Positions 47,401 to 60,351 of a DNA stretch of 64,000 bases are shown in pieces (within the stretch, counting starts at the first letter, position 1; every line of letters begins with the position of its first letter). A program made the translations under genes and the position numbers. Under the pieces are notes generated by a model, which was given only the letters and a program-made list of their open reading frames with translations, was not told the origin of the DNA and did not search any database. This DNA comes from Plasmodium coatneyi (Eukaryota; Apicomplexa; Aconoidasida; Haemosporida; Plasmodiidae): assembly GCF_001680005.1 (NCBI RefSeq), contig NC_033564.1:1736001-1800000 (forward strand), given 5' to 3'.

Positions 47401-50400
47401 CCTACTGCCCCGACGTCGTCGGAACATTGCACCCGCGGTTGAACCAAGAGTGCATCACAAGTAAAGGCGCAAATAGTTTACTACAAAATGGGAACCCAGT
47501 TAAGTGCCCCCAAGGGAACCCAACTAATGTAGAAAGTTTCTTTTCAAGCAAAGGGGTTGCAAATAACTGGAGGCAAAACAGCACAAATGTTAGACACGCC
47601 GAACAGGTTAGCAGGGACGGCCCCTATGCACAGCATAGCAAACAGGTGCCAAGCAAAAATATGAGAATTTGTACCCCTTTTCAGTGTATGACATATGGAG
47701 AGGGTAGACCAAATGGCAGCAAAAACGACTACATGAGTAGCAACTTCTACACCCCGGTGGAGAGAATAAAAAATGAAAATTTGAGAAGACTACAGAGCTA
47801 TTCATCGAAGTCGAAGGCGCCTGTGTGTCTGTCAAAAAGCCAAGGGCATGGGGCAATACAGTCAAACATCCTCCACGGGGACAACAACGCAGGGGTGATG
47901 AAACGGGCAAAGAGTTTAAACCCAGCGAGGTCTTCTTCTGCGCACCTAGGTGTGTTGGACATATATGAAGAGTGCTACGTACAAAATGGGGGAGCACATG
48001 GGTTTGTAAATGGAAACAGAAATGACAACAACCTGGGAGGAGGTCATAACTATGTGGACAGCCGCAGAGTAGACGATGCACCCCCCCGTGACGCCAGTAG
48101 CAGTGCTGGTAGCTGCTCCTCCGATAAAAACATTTTATCGAATGACTGGATAGAACCGCCCTCGATTGGTCGCCATAGCAGTGTTAATGTACCACCCCGG
48201 GGTAGCTGCCAATTAAGGGAAAACAAGCAAACCTTTTTTAGAAGCAATTCATCGGATGAGACCATTCGTGAGAATTACCCAATTCAAGACCTGGAGTTTG
48301 AGGGAAAGGACAAGATGGATGAGCCCCCAGTTAGCCATTCAAATAACGATGAAGATATTGAGCTTTATGCTGTTAGTCTGGAGCAGGATGTGGAGAACAG
48401 TGCGTTTGAGGTGGACCATGAAAATGGAGAAGTTGTTAATTTGGGTAGGGACCTCTATGAGAATTCCCCAAATGAGGAGGCTTCTCACCAAAGAAACGAC
48501 AATAGCGGTCATCAGAGTAGCACTGAAAAGGTGATCAGTTGTGATGGAAACTGGGACACTCCATCTGTTTATTTCACCTATGAGGGGGAAGAGCCCTTAT
48601 GGACTGCCCACAATGGTAACGTGGAAAGTAATTCCTTTGAGGATGAATACAACTGTGAGAATGGCACTAACAGTTCGGATTTGATAGACGAGAAGAGACC
48701 AGAAAAGGTTAACCACCATCCTATTCGTACTGTAATGCGGCACAATTTTAGGACAGAAGAAGAAAGGACAAGTCGAGATAGTTTACCTTCCCCAGTGGAT
48801 GATTATCTGCACAGTTATGACAACTACAGTGAGGAAAAAAAAAATGACAGCGCTCCGTATACCCGTATCAAATATGATAGGGGACATAAAACGGAAGAAG
48901 CACCCCATAAGGAAAATTACAATTCTAAGGGGAGAAATATCAAGTTGAAAAAAATAACAAATAAGAAAATTTCGCAAAATGGGAAGGTGAACTCTAATTC
49001 GAGTAAGAGTAAAATATGGCCAAGTGGTAAGGAAACAAGTGAAGACATGAAGAAAAAAAAAGGCGTCGTGAAAAAGGTCAGCAGTGCGCTATCTACAAGT
49101 TTGAAAAGAAAAAAAAAAGATGCCCCAAATGGAGCGGCAAATCAAAGTAAAGTAATCAGACAGGGTACCCCAACGGGGAGGGCACCACCAAGTGTCTCCC
49201 CCTCAAAGAGGAACAAAAGTAAACCCACTTCTAAAAGAACAAACAGTCTCCACAGGAATGAAAATGCAAAACATTTTAACATAGTAAACACTGTGGAGGA
49301 ATCTGTACAGGTTAATTACAACATAGGGGAAAATAAATTTAACTACAAAAAGGAAAGTATCGTAAGTTCCAACAACGCGGTATGCATTGTGAACAAGTTA
49401 GCAGATGAAGCAATGAAAATGAAGACGAGGAAAAGGGTCGGACAAGTCAAAAATAAGAGTAAGGATCCCAGAGGGTGTGAAACTTACTCCAGTACATCCA
49501 TTCAACGGGAAGACTGTAATTTTGTGGGGTCTATTTCGGGTAGTTCAGTTCCACTGTGGCCAGAGTGCAATTTCGTGGGGTCCTTTTCCAGCATGTCCAT
49601 CAAAAGGGGAAACTGTAGTATTGAGAGACGTTATGCATACTTGGGTGAGTCCCCCTCGGATGGGAATGGACCCCCGCCGGTTGGGAGCTTCTCCAGAAGG
49701 TCAGCTAGTGCAAGGGACAGTGTAAAGAAGGTGAAAAAAATAAAAAAGAATGGAATGTTTTCGGAGAAGCAAGAAAAAAAGGCCACTCAAATTTCGTCTA
49801 CCCGCGTGCAGCTTAAAAATAACGAAAATGCAGAAAAAAAAAAAAAAAAAAAAAAAAAAAAACACGTGTACGAAAGGGAGAAACGAATCAATTTTCGACT
49901 TCGCCACCACGGGGGAGGAGAATTCAAGCGTAACGAGGGAACCCCTCTGGGGCCCAAAAAAGGATACGGAAAAAGAAATGGAAATGAAAAAGGAGAACTC
50001 AGTTAACGCCCTTATCAAGAGCAACCGAATGATGCTGCAGATAGAGAGGGCAAACAGTAATTCCATCTCGAAGGAAAAGGTGCATGATGAAAAGGGGGAT
50101 TCAGTAAATATAGAAAGGGATACGTATATATCAAGCAAAACAGACATGGTGCAAACGTTGCCAGAAGATTCCTTCTACGAACAAGTCAAACAAATGAATC
50201 ATATATTAAGCAATAAGAACAACAGCCATTTTTTAAATGGAATAAATTTAAACCACCTAATAGCAATTGAAAAGACATTTATCAATACCAATGTGTTCAT
50301 TAACAAACAGGTAATTACCCTTAGCACTAGGAGTGCAAAAGGAGGGAAGACCAAAAGGGGAAGTAGTCCACATGAAGGCATTCTCTATGACGACAATTTT

Positions 50401-50934
50401 AGCATTGTCTACTTAGAGAAAGATATTATCTACTTAAAGAAAATTTTTTTAAAAAAAATTCTGTCCATATTATTAAGTCACGCGTCCTCATTTAGAGAAA
50501 TAAAAATAACTATTCTGTTGTTATATTTTTTTGTTTCCTTGGAGGAAGGTAGTGTTATTTCCCCCAGTGTGTACCCCCTCAGCCTAATTAATTCTTTAAT
50601 ACAAAAATTCAACTTGAAAGTGCGCAAGAAGTTAAAACGGGGTGATGAAGTAGAAGGTGCCTCGCCTAACAGTTTTGCCTCCACGGCTGCAGATGGTTAT
50701 TACGACAATGTGGGCGTGCAGAGCGATGCATCGAAAAAGGGCTCCTTCGATTGCCTCTTCATTTGCGACGGGAAGAACTATCTATGCGTGAATGACAACT
50801 CACTGCCCGGAAAAACGTACAGAACCAAAATTAAGCTGAACAACCTCATTGGTTACTATCACTACATCAACTTAAACAGATTGACGTACTACCTGGAGCG
50901 GGCCAGTAGCGCTTACAACAAGGCGGCAAAATAA
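44472..50934 (+). CDS. Large Asn/Lys/Ser-rich protein of unknown function (frame break in an A run)
   Basis: The start at 44472 (MLKRTLDESTGACKHPP) is preferred over an in-frame ATG at 44409 because it has an adenine-rich context. The frame runs to a tract of 29 A (49834-49862). The original frame then continues as low-complexity basic sequence to a stop at 50006. The +1 frame continues with normal Plasmodium protein (FDFATTGEENSS on) to 50934. One fewer A would join them, giving about 2,150 residues. The C-terminal 250 residues are the most ordered part, with hydrophobic helices (FLKKILSILLSHASS; ITILLLYFFVSLEEG). No signal peptide, no recognised domain. Short basic KKRK-type clusters suggest nuclear location, which is inference. 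The break may be a sequencing error or a real slippage site. Confidence 0.8.
49834..49862 (+). repeat. Coding homopolymer, 29 A
   Basis: Codes for about ten lysines and is the point where the reading frame of the surrounding gene changes. It is the longest coding A run noticed in the window. Confidence 0.9.
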
Positions 50935-51354
50935 GGAGACCTACGAGCTCGGTGTGTTACTCTGGTACCACGCCGCTTCACCACGAGTATGTTTCGTTTT
51001 TGCACTGCCTTTTTTGCACCCCTTTTTTATGTTTCCCGTAAAAGGAAGTTGCAACTATATGTGCACATGTACCGTGCGATTGGTGGTACACGGGAAAAAA
51101 AAACAAAATGATGTACCACCAGTGGGTACTGAATGAACACATTCGGCACATGGATGGAGGGGGGTAAAGTTCCCAAAGGAGGGTTTAATTCGATCGATTA
51201 ATTTTTTTTTAATTTGCTTATTTACGAGGGAGCACTGTTAAGAGGGGCATGGGGAAGGGTTCCCTTGGGCGACTTGCCACCATTTGGCATGTTTTCTCCA
51301 TCGTTCTTTCCCCAATTGGGTACCCCAAAGGAGCTCACATGGACGCACCTACCC
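50935..51354. other. Intergenic between two convergent genes
   Basis: A 420-bp spacer shared by the 3' ends of the large plus-strand gene and the six-exon minus-strand gene. No feature beyond a T run near 51200. Confidence 0.5.
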
Positions 51355-52580
51355 TCACGTCTTCCTGCTTCGGAACACCCCCTTCTTCATTCCCCACGAG
51401 TTATGCTCCCCCTTCTTAACTCTCTGCATGCCATAAGTTTTGTTTAAATTGTACTTTAGCATTAAGCCAAACTTGGTATCTAGATAGCTCGTCTGCAAGG
51501 GTGAGAAAGGTGGGGGCGGGATGATTATCTCGTTTGTACAGTTGCCTCCTTAAAAGGGAGTGTACCGTGTATAGAACTACACCAGGCATACACACATGGT
51601 AACATGTACACATACATGTACATCGAAGTGTAAAAAAAATAATGAGGCAAGACCTTGTCCAATTTTTCTTCCATTTTTTTAAATCCCTCCTTAATCTTAT
51701 CCATACTGGCTTGCTGCAAGGGGGTAAAAACGTTGGCACGTTTGTACTTGGTACACATATATGTTAGGCATAAAAGAACGCACTCATTGTATTAATCGCA
51801 TTTCTCACACATAACGTGTTACACACTGACGCACGCTTTTATATGTGTTTCCCCTTTTCCGTGATTACCAATATTTTGAAGTCCAGATAATTTAGGAACA
51901 TCAATGGCCTCCTGGCAAAATCACACACGCAGAGGACCGTCTCTGAGGGGATTTTTTCATTACTGGCGTTCAGCTACAGGGGGGAAAGTGTAACATGGAG
52001 TCAAATTAGAAACCTGGGGAACTGCCTGGCAAACCATAACGGTGACCCAAATAACCCCCCACAATCAGCAAAACGGTATCAGAATGATGCGCAAATTAAC
52101 CATTGGCTTGACCGTGTTGGACATTTCGTGGTCAAAATTGGGGTCCCTTTTAAATGCGTTGAAGATGAAAAATTGTTTCCCATACGGTTCAATCTGCGGA
52201 TCCAGCGAAAAGTATAAAAATATAAAAAATTGCCAAAAAAAAAAGGTGAGAGACTTCGAATGGGGTTATTTTTTCCTACCGGGTGTATCGCTGAGCATTC
52301 CTGAGGGGGCCAATTGAATCTTCTCATTCGATTGTAAATCAGCTCTACAAGGTGTGGGAGAAAAGCAGATAAATATGCATGTATATATGTATTTGTGCAC
52401 ATTTATATGCACGATATGGAGAGGGCGATTTTCCCCCATGTGACAACCCACAAAAGGGTTTCCTTTCCCCCATTTTAAAAAAATTTCCAAAGTGCTGCAC
52501 AGGAATTTGTTCTTACTTTTATGCACGTTCAAACGAAAGGTGTTGTGTCTGACCCCCGTTGCATTTTTGATAGACGACAT
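51355..52580 (-). CDS. Six-exon small protein, 174 aa, function unknown
   Basis: Exons on the minus strand: 52517-52580 (MSSIKNATGVRHNTFRLNVHK, donor GTAAGA), 52280-52344, 52101-52193, 51869-51973, 51654-51713 and 51355-51492 (stop TGA). Phases are 1,0,0,0,0 and the total, 525 bases, is an exact codon multiple. Acceptors are good (CCTTGTAG, GATCCGCAG, CCCTGTAG, CCTTGCAG, CCTTGCAG). Donors GTAGGA, GTTAAT and GTCTTG are weaker, so those edges could move by a few bases. The product has no signal peptide or membrane span. It includes an aromatic-rich segment (EPYGKQFFIFNAFKRDPNF), a hydrophobic segment (LMFLNYLDFKIL), a short amphipathic helix (MDKIKEGFKKMEEKLDK) and a basic tail (GMKKGVFRSRKT). 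I do not recognise the family. Consistent phasing over five introns argues strongly that it is real. Confidence 0.75.
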
Positions 52581-54278
52581 TTTCTGCTTTTATATTAAAT
52601 GTACGATTTTTTTTTTTTTTTTATTATTTGAAGGGGCCCCTATAAAAAACCGGTGGCTCATTTTTGGTGTGCCTTCCGAAAAGGAAGAAATGGTATTGCC
52701 TCTTTTTCGTAGGAAGCATGGATGTGTAGAACACGTGCGGCAAAAGATTCCTGTGGTGATTAACTCTGACGCTGGCCCATATGTGTATTAAGACAGTGAT
52801 GTTGAGGAGACTCACTTAATGGAATGTCTAGCCATGAAAACGGGTTCGTACAATTAATATCACAGAGGTAATACACACACATGAAGTTAACAAAACGAAA
52901 AAAAAAAAAAAAAAAAAAAATGCATGTGATAAGAGGAAATAAAAAAATGCGTCGTGGTATTACTGCAATTATGCCACATAAAGCCACATTCGACTTGTAC
53001 ATGTTACATTGTCACAACGGAGAAATCTTTTAATTTACATACATATTAATCGTCTGTAACTTTGGAAGGCCGAGTGATAAACAAAAAAAAAAACCCAGTG
53101 AAAAGAGGAAGTTCCTCGTTTCTTTGGGGACAAATTCAGAAAGCAGCATGGGTACTATATTGGAATACTCTTCAAATGTCCCCACACCATTTCATTTTTG
53201 CGACAATTTGTTAAATTAAATGAAAAGTGTGGAGCTAAGAAATTGACAATACGTTTGCACCTCGATTCAGTCGTGCATGGGATTTTATTTTGCTCCCTTT
53301 GCGTTTAATTATGCATTCTATGTGCGGGAGTAGTTTTTCATTTTTCTGGGGTTCTACGGATGGGCATGCGCGCACTGTCATTTCAGAAGCGATTGTGCGA
53401 GTTGTGTCGACAAATGGCAATTATCATTGTTTTTTTATTTTATTTTTTGACATACCCGTGTTTGTACCTTCTTAGCACATCTTAAGCCCGCCTTCACCGT
53501 TGTAAAAGGACCTTCGTGGCCTTTCCAAACTGTGCAGAAGATGCTTATGGCTTGTTTAGAAGTGCGTATGTAAGCTTCTGCGTATGAGAGGGAGAACTTG
53601 TCATGCGCCTTCATGCAAACCAACTGATCGTAGTTGGAACCCCCTAGAGACTATGCTTTTCATCCCACAGGGGAAGTCCAAGTAGCAGAATTTTCGGTCA
53701 AATAAATGGTAAAACCCCGTTTAATATGGTGGGGCGCCTTTGAATCACTTCATTTTAACAGGTGTAGTGAAAATAAAGGAACTCAACAAATTTGTTTGCT
53801 TCCGCTTAACCATTGCCCGGTCGTGGGTATTCATGTTTCCTATGCTGTAGCGTAGGAAACCTACCTGTTGTTCCGTGTGGTTATGTGTGTGCTTGTAAAC
53901 TTCCCCCTTTGTCCGTGTTGTGAATCCCCTGTGGTGGTTTTCCGTGCTTAATTGTCTTCCCGTGGAGCATTTTTCTTCGCTCCAGTGCGGAGCTAAGGGA
54001 ACCACCAGCATAGATCATCACACAGATCATTGCACATTCACATTACGGATAACCAGATGCGCCAGTTGTCACACATGACCCATCGATTGAAGCCCAATTT
54101 TCTGAAAAAGCAGACGCGGGTGATAGTACGCCCCCTTCCAAGACACAACACGTAATGGGGGGGAACTCTCATTCCATCCAAATAAATAAAGTTGAGCATA
54201 TGCACACGTCTACATCTACGTGAACACCTTAACGAACATGAGAGGAAGGCAACAGCAGAAGAGCGAGCGAAGCAAAAT
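52581..54278. other. Intergenic, divergent promoters
   Basis: Between the minus-strand six-exon gene and the plus-strand esterase gene. Contains A/T homopolymers (52609-52622, 52899-52920). A possible short upstream exon for the esterase gene near 54050-54150 (MRQLSHMTHRLKPNF) was considered, but no phase-compatible acceptor was found. Confidence 0.4.
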
Positions 54279-57200
54279 ATGTATGACAAGTTTTGGGAAA
54301 AAATAAGTTTTGCTTCAGTTAATTTACTATCGAAGCTAAACTTTGGAGACAGCAAAAGGGATGGAAAAAATTTAAAGGGCATAAAAAAGGGTAAGAAAAA
54401 TGTCACGACACTTCCGTTGCTATTAAGAATAGAAGATGACACAAGGAGGGAAAAAAAAAAAAAATTTCAGGACAGCTACAAAAAGGAACAGCCATTTTTA
54501 TACTTACTCAAAAAAAGCAAATACACTCAAATAAAAATTCTTTTTAATGACATTGTTGAGACCTATACGGAGAGACAATTTTTGAGTGACATATCTTTGA
54601 ATTTTTTGTGCAGTCTAGCTAGGACAGAAAAATGTGCCAACATTTTGAGTGCGCGCGATGCGCAGACGGTGTTGCTGATTTTGAGTCGGGAGCTTTTGAC
54701 CAAACGTGATGGGGAGGTAGCTGCCACCAGGGGTGATGGGCATTGCGATGTGGAAGGTGTCACTGACCACGGGGAGGACCCCCCCCTGGAAAACGACCGA
54801 GACGTGAAAATTTTAAAAACTAGCTGCTACTTGTTGCGAAACCTATTTTTGAACATGGAGGGGAGCGATATGGTGGACGATTCCTTTGTTATTCTCTTTT
54901 TAACAAAACTGAATTACGTGTTGGACAAAAAAAACGACCTCAGGAAGAAAGACTTTAGGAATAACTACAGCTTTTATTTCTACGTCCTCCTCCTTTACTA
55001 CTACCTCTATGTGTACAACAATACGAGAAAGGTCGTATTCTTCCCCGGAGGGAGGATTTTTAAATACTCATTCGGGGACACCAATGAGATGACAGCGGTT
55101 CATAAAAAGTACGACTCTATGAAGGACACCTCCTTATACAATATGGAAAGATATGGAATATACACAGAGACCTACAACAGTCTTGACAAAGATGAGGATA
55201 AAAAAGAAGAGGATTATTTCAACAAAAAAAAGTATACCCATTTTTTAAAAAACAATTATTCCATAAATTTTGACTGCTTAAAGGAGAACATCCATCTGTT
55301 CTTCAAATTTAATGATATGATGAATGTGCATTTTATCACCCACATGGACAAACTGAAAGTTTTTAAAGTGACTTCTCATGAGTGTGTCTTAAGAAGGAAA
55401 TCTCACTTGATGAGCGAATCGGTGAACAGTTATTTGATGCTATGTCTGCGGCTTCTTTTTAAACTGAATAATAAACAGGAGGGAGATAATTACACACAAG
55501 CGAAATGCAATAATGGTGTGCCGAACAACAGTAACGAAAATGGAAGGGGAGGGAAAAAAAACGACACACATTTTTTCACATCAGAAAAGGAAAAAAATAA
55601 ACGAAAAAAAGTGCCAACCAATTTATTATTAACAAATATTAACAATAAAAAGGAGAGCCAAACAAATAAGTTAATTTTAACCGAACTGTTGTACCAAGCA
55701 ATTGACTATGTTACGCTAAATGAGGAGATGCCTCCATACAGCAACAAAGAGAACAATAACATTATCGAAAATGGACTGAGCGAAATAGTTAATTGTCTTG
55801 AGAAAAAATTTAAACTGAAATACGTAGGAAGCTCAAAAGACGTGGAGTACCCCTCACAAAGTGAAAGCAAAAAAAAATCCAAAAATGAAAAAAATGCTGA
55901 CAGTGAAGAAAACATCCTATTTAACATCATAAACATAGACAACAAAAAAAAAAATAAAAATAACTTAAATGTAGAAACTTTGCTAAAGAGGATAAATGAT
56001 CTGCTCAACATTGGGAATGACCCGTTTGTCTACGTCCAGTCGGGGCTCCACATTATCGTCAGGAATATGTGCCTCAACAGGCTGAACTCGCTAAACATAG
56101 ATTTCCTCTTCCTCATAAATTTGTACTCGAACAATAATTTTAAAAATAAGTTTTTTCATTACGATTGGAAGTTGGTCACCCCACCGTGGGCTAGCGAAAA
56201 CGCCGGCAAAAGTGACTACCAAGCTGAGCATCGCGAAAGTAGCAGCGGGGATGCCACCCAAACGACCCCAGTGGGGGCTCCGAATGAAGCGGAATCGGGT
56301 GGGCAGGCAGCGACAAAAGAGGGAGAAAAGCCCGATAATCTTCCTTCGTCGAGCCTTCCTTCGATGAGCCTTCCGTCGGTTAGCCTTCCATCCGTGAGCC
56401 TCCCAAACCTGAACCTATCCGCCCTGTACACCCCGCTGACGAACAAAGCGGAGGACGACTCCTTCAAACCAGAAGCGAACAAAAAAGCGCAGAGCATCGC
56501 AAGAAAGAAGAAGAAACGCATTTATAAGGAGCTCTCATTATGCTTAAAAATCATTGCAAACAATTTCGCCTCCAAAGATCTCTCCTTCAGTTCTTTTTCG
56601 GTCTTATATTTTATGTATAAAAATATACTAGACAATGTCGTGAAGATATCTTTTAATTTTATGTACTTTATTAGTGCGGAGTTTTTTTTTTTCAACGACA
56701 ATATGAATTTTCTCTCGCTTGTAAATTTGAAAAGGGAGTTAATTCCAAGTTCAGTATACTTTGACAGCATAAGAGCATTTACCAACATCAAATCGCACTA
56801 TAAGTACTTCCTTGGGTTGACAAGGAAGGGAGTGCAAAAGGAAGAGGAGAAGCAGAAGCAGGAGCAGAAGGAACAGGTCAAGGTTAGGAAGTATCAACCA
56901 ATTCTCCTGTCCAGTTTGAGGGGTGACACAGGGGAAGATGTTCACAGCGGTGATGATGAACACACAGGTGAAGAGAAAACCCCCCAGGGGGAACAGGAAA
57001 AAGTGAAAAAAAAAAGAAGGAAAGAAGAAACAGTGCGCGCAGAGAGCGGAATAATCCCTCAACCGTGGCGTACCCCGTACGATTTATTTTTGGACAGCGT
57101 GGATAATCTGCTGAAGGATACCAAGGTGTATGAGAAATTAAATTCGAACGAATTCCTATGTGAGTATCCGACTCACCAAACTTACTATTTAGCGAAGAAA

Positions 57201-59213
57201 AAAAAAAAAAATAAAATTCTCCTAGATGAACATATGTACATGATTAGCAGTTACAATCATCATTTTTATAATTTGCACGATCGACTATTGCCAGTTTATA
57301 CGTATTCCAAAATGTGCCACATAGACAGGAAAAAGGGAATTCTCCCTGGGGAGGCACAACGGTGGAAGAGAAAAAAAATGGGGAACCACACAATGGAAAC
57401 AAATATAGCGGCAAAGCCATCACGGAGAAGGAAGAAAAAGAAGAAGGTGGATATAGTGATGGTGCACGGGCTGAGGGGAAACGCCCTCCGAACATGGAGG
57501 TTCTCCAACCTGTACCACAACAGCCCCAATTATCGCTTCTATTACAGAAATGACAATTTGAAAAAGTACGAAAAAGGCGTTACGAAGATACAAACGCTCA
57601 ATAGTGACAGTGCGAATGAGAGCGATGATAGCACAGATGAGAGCAAACATTACATGTGGTCCTTCCTCGATATAAACGGAAAAAGAGAAGACAAGGCTAA
57701 CAGCCAATCACTGAGTGAACAATCCTCCTTACAGAAAAATGAACTGAAAGAAAAAGAGGACGAACTCTTTAGCGCCATAAATGATAACACGGACAAATTT
57801 AAGGAAAATCAAAATGTCTTTCTTTTTGACGAATCAAGTAAGGAAATAAGGAAGTGCATAAAGATACGAAATAACTTTCGTTTTTTGCCAAACGAGGATT
57901 TAATTCACATGCTGTTGTTAAATTATAAGTGTAATCAGAACGTCTTTCCCATTTATGCGGACACACGAATTATTAACAAAAATATTTTTAAGTCTATTTT
58001 TTTGAAAAATAAGAAATTAAAAAATGATCTGGACTTTTACAGCGATTTGCTGGCCTACCTGTTGTGGCCCGTTTATTTGTTGTACCCTCGGAGCAGGCGC
58101 TCAAATATTTTCATTTTTAACTATCACTCCCCGTTGTATCCTGATGGGAACTACTACGTCAAGCGGGGTCGCCACAGTGGAAGGGGGGACTCGACGAAGC
58201 GAGACAAAATGGAGGAAAGGGAAAACAGCGAGGAGGGAAAAGGCGTAGAATGCGGAGAGGGAAGAAGCGTAGAAACAAAGGAGGAAAGCTACACAGAAGG
58301 AAGAACAGCAGAAGGAGGAACAACAGAAGGGAACACGGAAGAGAACCGAGTGGGACTTCTCAACAGCTCGATTAACGGAGAAGATAAACAGCCGGACAGC
58401 CAAGGGTATATGTTTTCCCATCTGAGCTCGCTTAATTACCTACTTTGGAAAAAGGAGGAAAACCACGAAGAGTATTTGAACAAAAAAAAATATTTCTACA
58501 CAGACAGAATGAATATGGAGGAATTATCCATTTTTCTTTTAAAAAAATTAAAAGGCATAAACATAGGAAGGCATAATGACATTATATTTGTTGCTCATTC
58601 GATGGGGGGGTTATTAACACAGTACGTATTGATAAAAAGTGATGACATTTTGAGCAAGACGAAATATGTGTTTTTTTACGCTTCTCCCCATTTTGGCTCT
58701 CCCCTTTCCTCGACGGCTTTTTTGTTCAAAACATTTTTATCGCCTTACGTTTATCAGCTAAATGACTACGATTCGAATCTGAGCAACTTGCAGTATTCCT
58801 TTAGGGAAAGGATAAAGGACTCAACCGTCAAGGTTTATTCCTTCTCGGAGTCGGAGAAAACGCCCTTGCCGTTTATAGGTATGAATATGTACATGGGGGT
58901 ATAGCACCTCCATACATGAAGCTTTACACACTAATTGGGTGGCTAACAACGTCCTTCCCCCCAGAGAGAAAAAAAAAAAAAAAAAAAAAAAATGAGACTC
59001 TTCAGGTACACACTTGCTGATTTTTACTCCTCCCCCTCTGCAGGTGTGCACACAATGATCGTCCCAAGCGTTAGCTCCTATTTGAACTACGCCAAAATGT
59101 TTACCATCATCAAGGACTGCAACCATCTCGAAATAAGTAAATTAAATAGCGAGGATGACGTAAAGTACCATTATTTGACTAGGGCAATAAGGGAAGTGCT
59201 GCGGGCGAAATAG
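54279..59213 (+). CDS. SERAC1-like serine esterase (alpha/beta hydrolase), 1,589 aa
   Basis: Two exons: 54279-58878 and 59044-59213, joined in phase 1 (ATAG|GTATGA; CCCCTCTGCAG). The catalytic domain is C-terminal. It has a HG oxyanion motif (IVMVHGLRGNALRTWRF, near 57450-57500), a nucleophile elbow AHSMGG with the catalytic Ser (near 58590-58610), and, in exon 2, DCNHLEIS with the probable catalytic His. This order and the NHLEIS motif match SERAC1-type and DUF676-type esterases, which in other eukaryotes act in phospholipid remodelling. About 1,000 residues of helical and low-complexity sequence precede the domain, including a short SLPSxSLPS tandem (56345-56410). The frame is open upstream to 54192 without an ATG; the first ATG is at 54279, so a small upstream exon is possible. 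Substrate is unknown. Confidence 0.88.
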
Positions 59214-60104
59214 GAGGGAGAATAGCACCCACTTCTTCATATCTCTTGTTAATACGCATGTTAGTGCGCCCCTTTTCCGAGTTGTCTGCAGAAATGATGA
59301 CTGCACATTTGCAAATCGCCCCCTTTTAATTTATCCATTTTATTTAATTTTTTTTAATTAATTTTTTTTTTGTTTGTGTAAACATTTAAAAGGTTTATTA
59401 AATGATTTGTCTTAAAATTGTCCCTTTTTTTAAATGTTTTGCATTTTATTTTCCCGCTTAATAATCCCATTTTTTTTAAGAAAAAAAAAAAAAACGCTGT
59501 TTTGGTCTTTTACACGTGGGACATTTTCCCCCATTCCATTTTTTTTTTGTGTGTGTCACTTATTTTAACTTTAAAGAATTATTTGGCCAATTTTTCTTTC
59601 TCCGAATGATATTCCATGGGTGGGGAAATCGCGGCACGTTCCGGGCGTTTGCGCTTCATAATCAAATGTCTAGTGGTTTGCCGCTAAACTGATGAACCGC
59701 TTAGCACTTACAGCTCACCGTTTATTTGCGTTGTGTAAAGGCGAGGCTGCCCGGCGCACTTTACGGTTGTTGCTGATATTCCTCCGATACAAGCGTTGTA
59801 GCTGGATTTTATGGGCACAACGGGCGGGGAGGCATCCAAAAAATGTTCATTTCGCATTGAGCGTATCAGCAACAGGGCCTTCATATGAATAATACAAAAC
59901 GGGGAGGATGAATGCACAAAGGGGGGAGATAAAATAAACATGCACACAAAATGAAAGGAGTTCCCACGCGGGGAAAGGGAAAAAACTCCTTCGCAAAAAT
60001 GATTATCAAGTTACGAACGCGTCTTATCAAAAGGTCACACAGAACGGACGGAACAAAAACGAACTTAATTAGAAAATGAACGTTACAAATAATGTACATG
60101 GCGA

Positions 60105-60135
<31 letters not shown>

Positions 60136-60351
60136 TGCACACTGCACGTGTGGAAATTCATCCCAACTTAATTTACAATTTTTTTAAGGAATGGAAAGGC
60201 GGGGAAAATCGATACGAGGAAAATGGGGATACACTCGTCTCACACGTACGGTTGTACCTATGTGCATATCCATATGCCGGGCCCGTACTGTGACAATGAA
60301 CCTCCAAAGGATGTATAATTTTGGAAAGAATATACTTTAATTCACTATTCT
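59214..60351. other. Intergenic between convergent genes
   Basis: AT-rich, with poly-T tracts (59520-59550, 60111-60136). Holds the 3' UTRs of the esterase gene and the Tyr/Asn-rich gene. No gene seen. Confidence 0.5.

Noticed and set aside
54192..54278. Open extension of the esterase frame before its first ATG
   Set aside because: Starts only from TTG; no phase-compatible upstream exon found.
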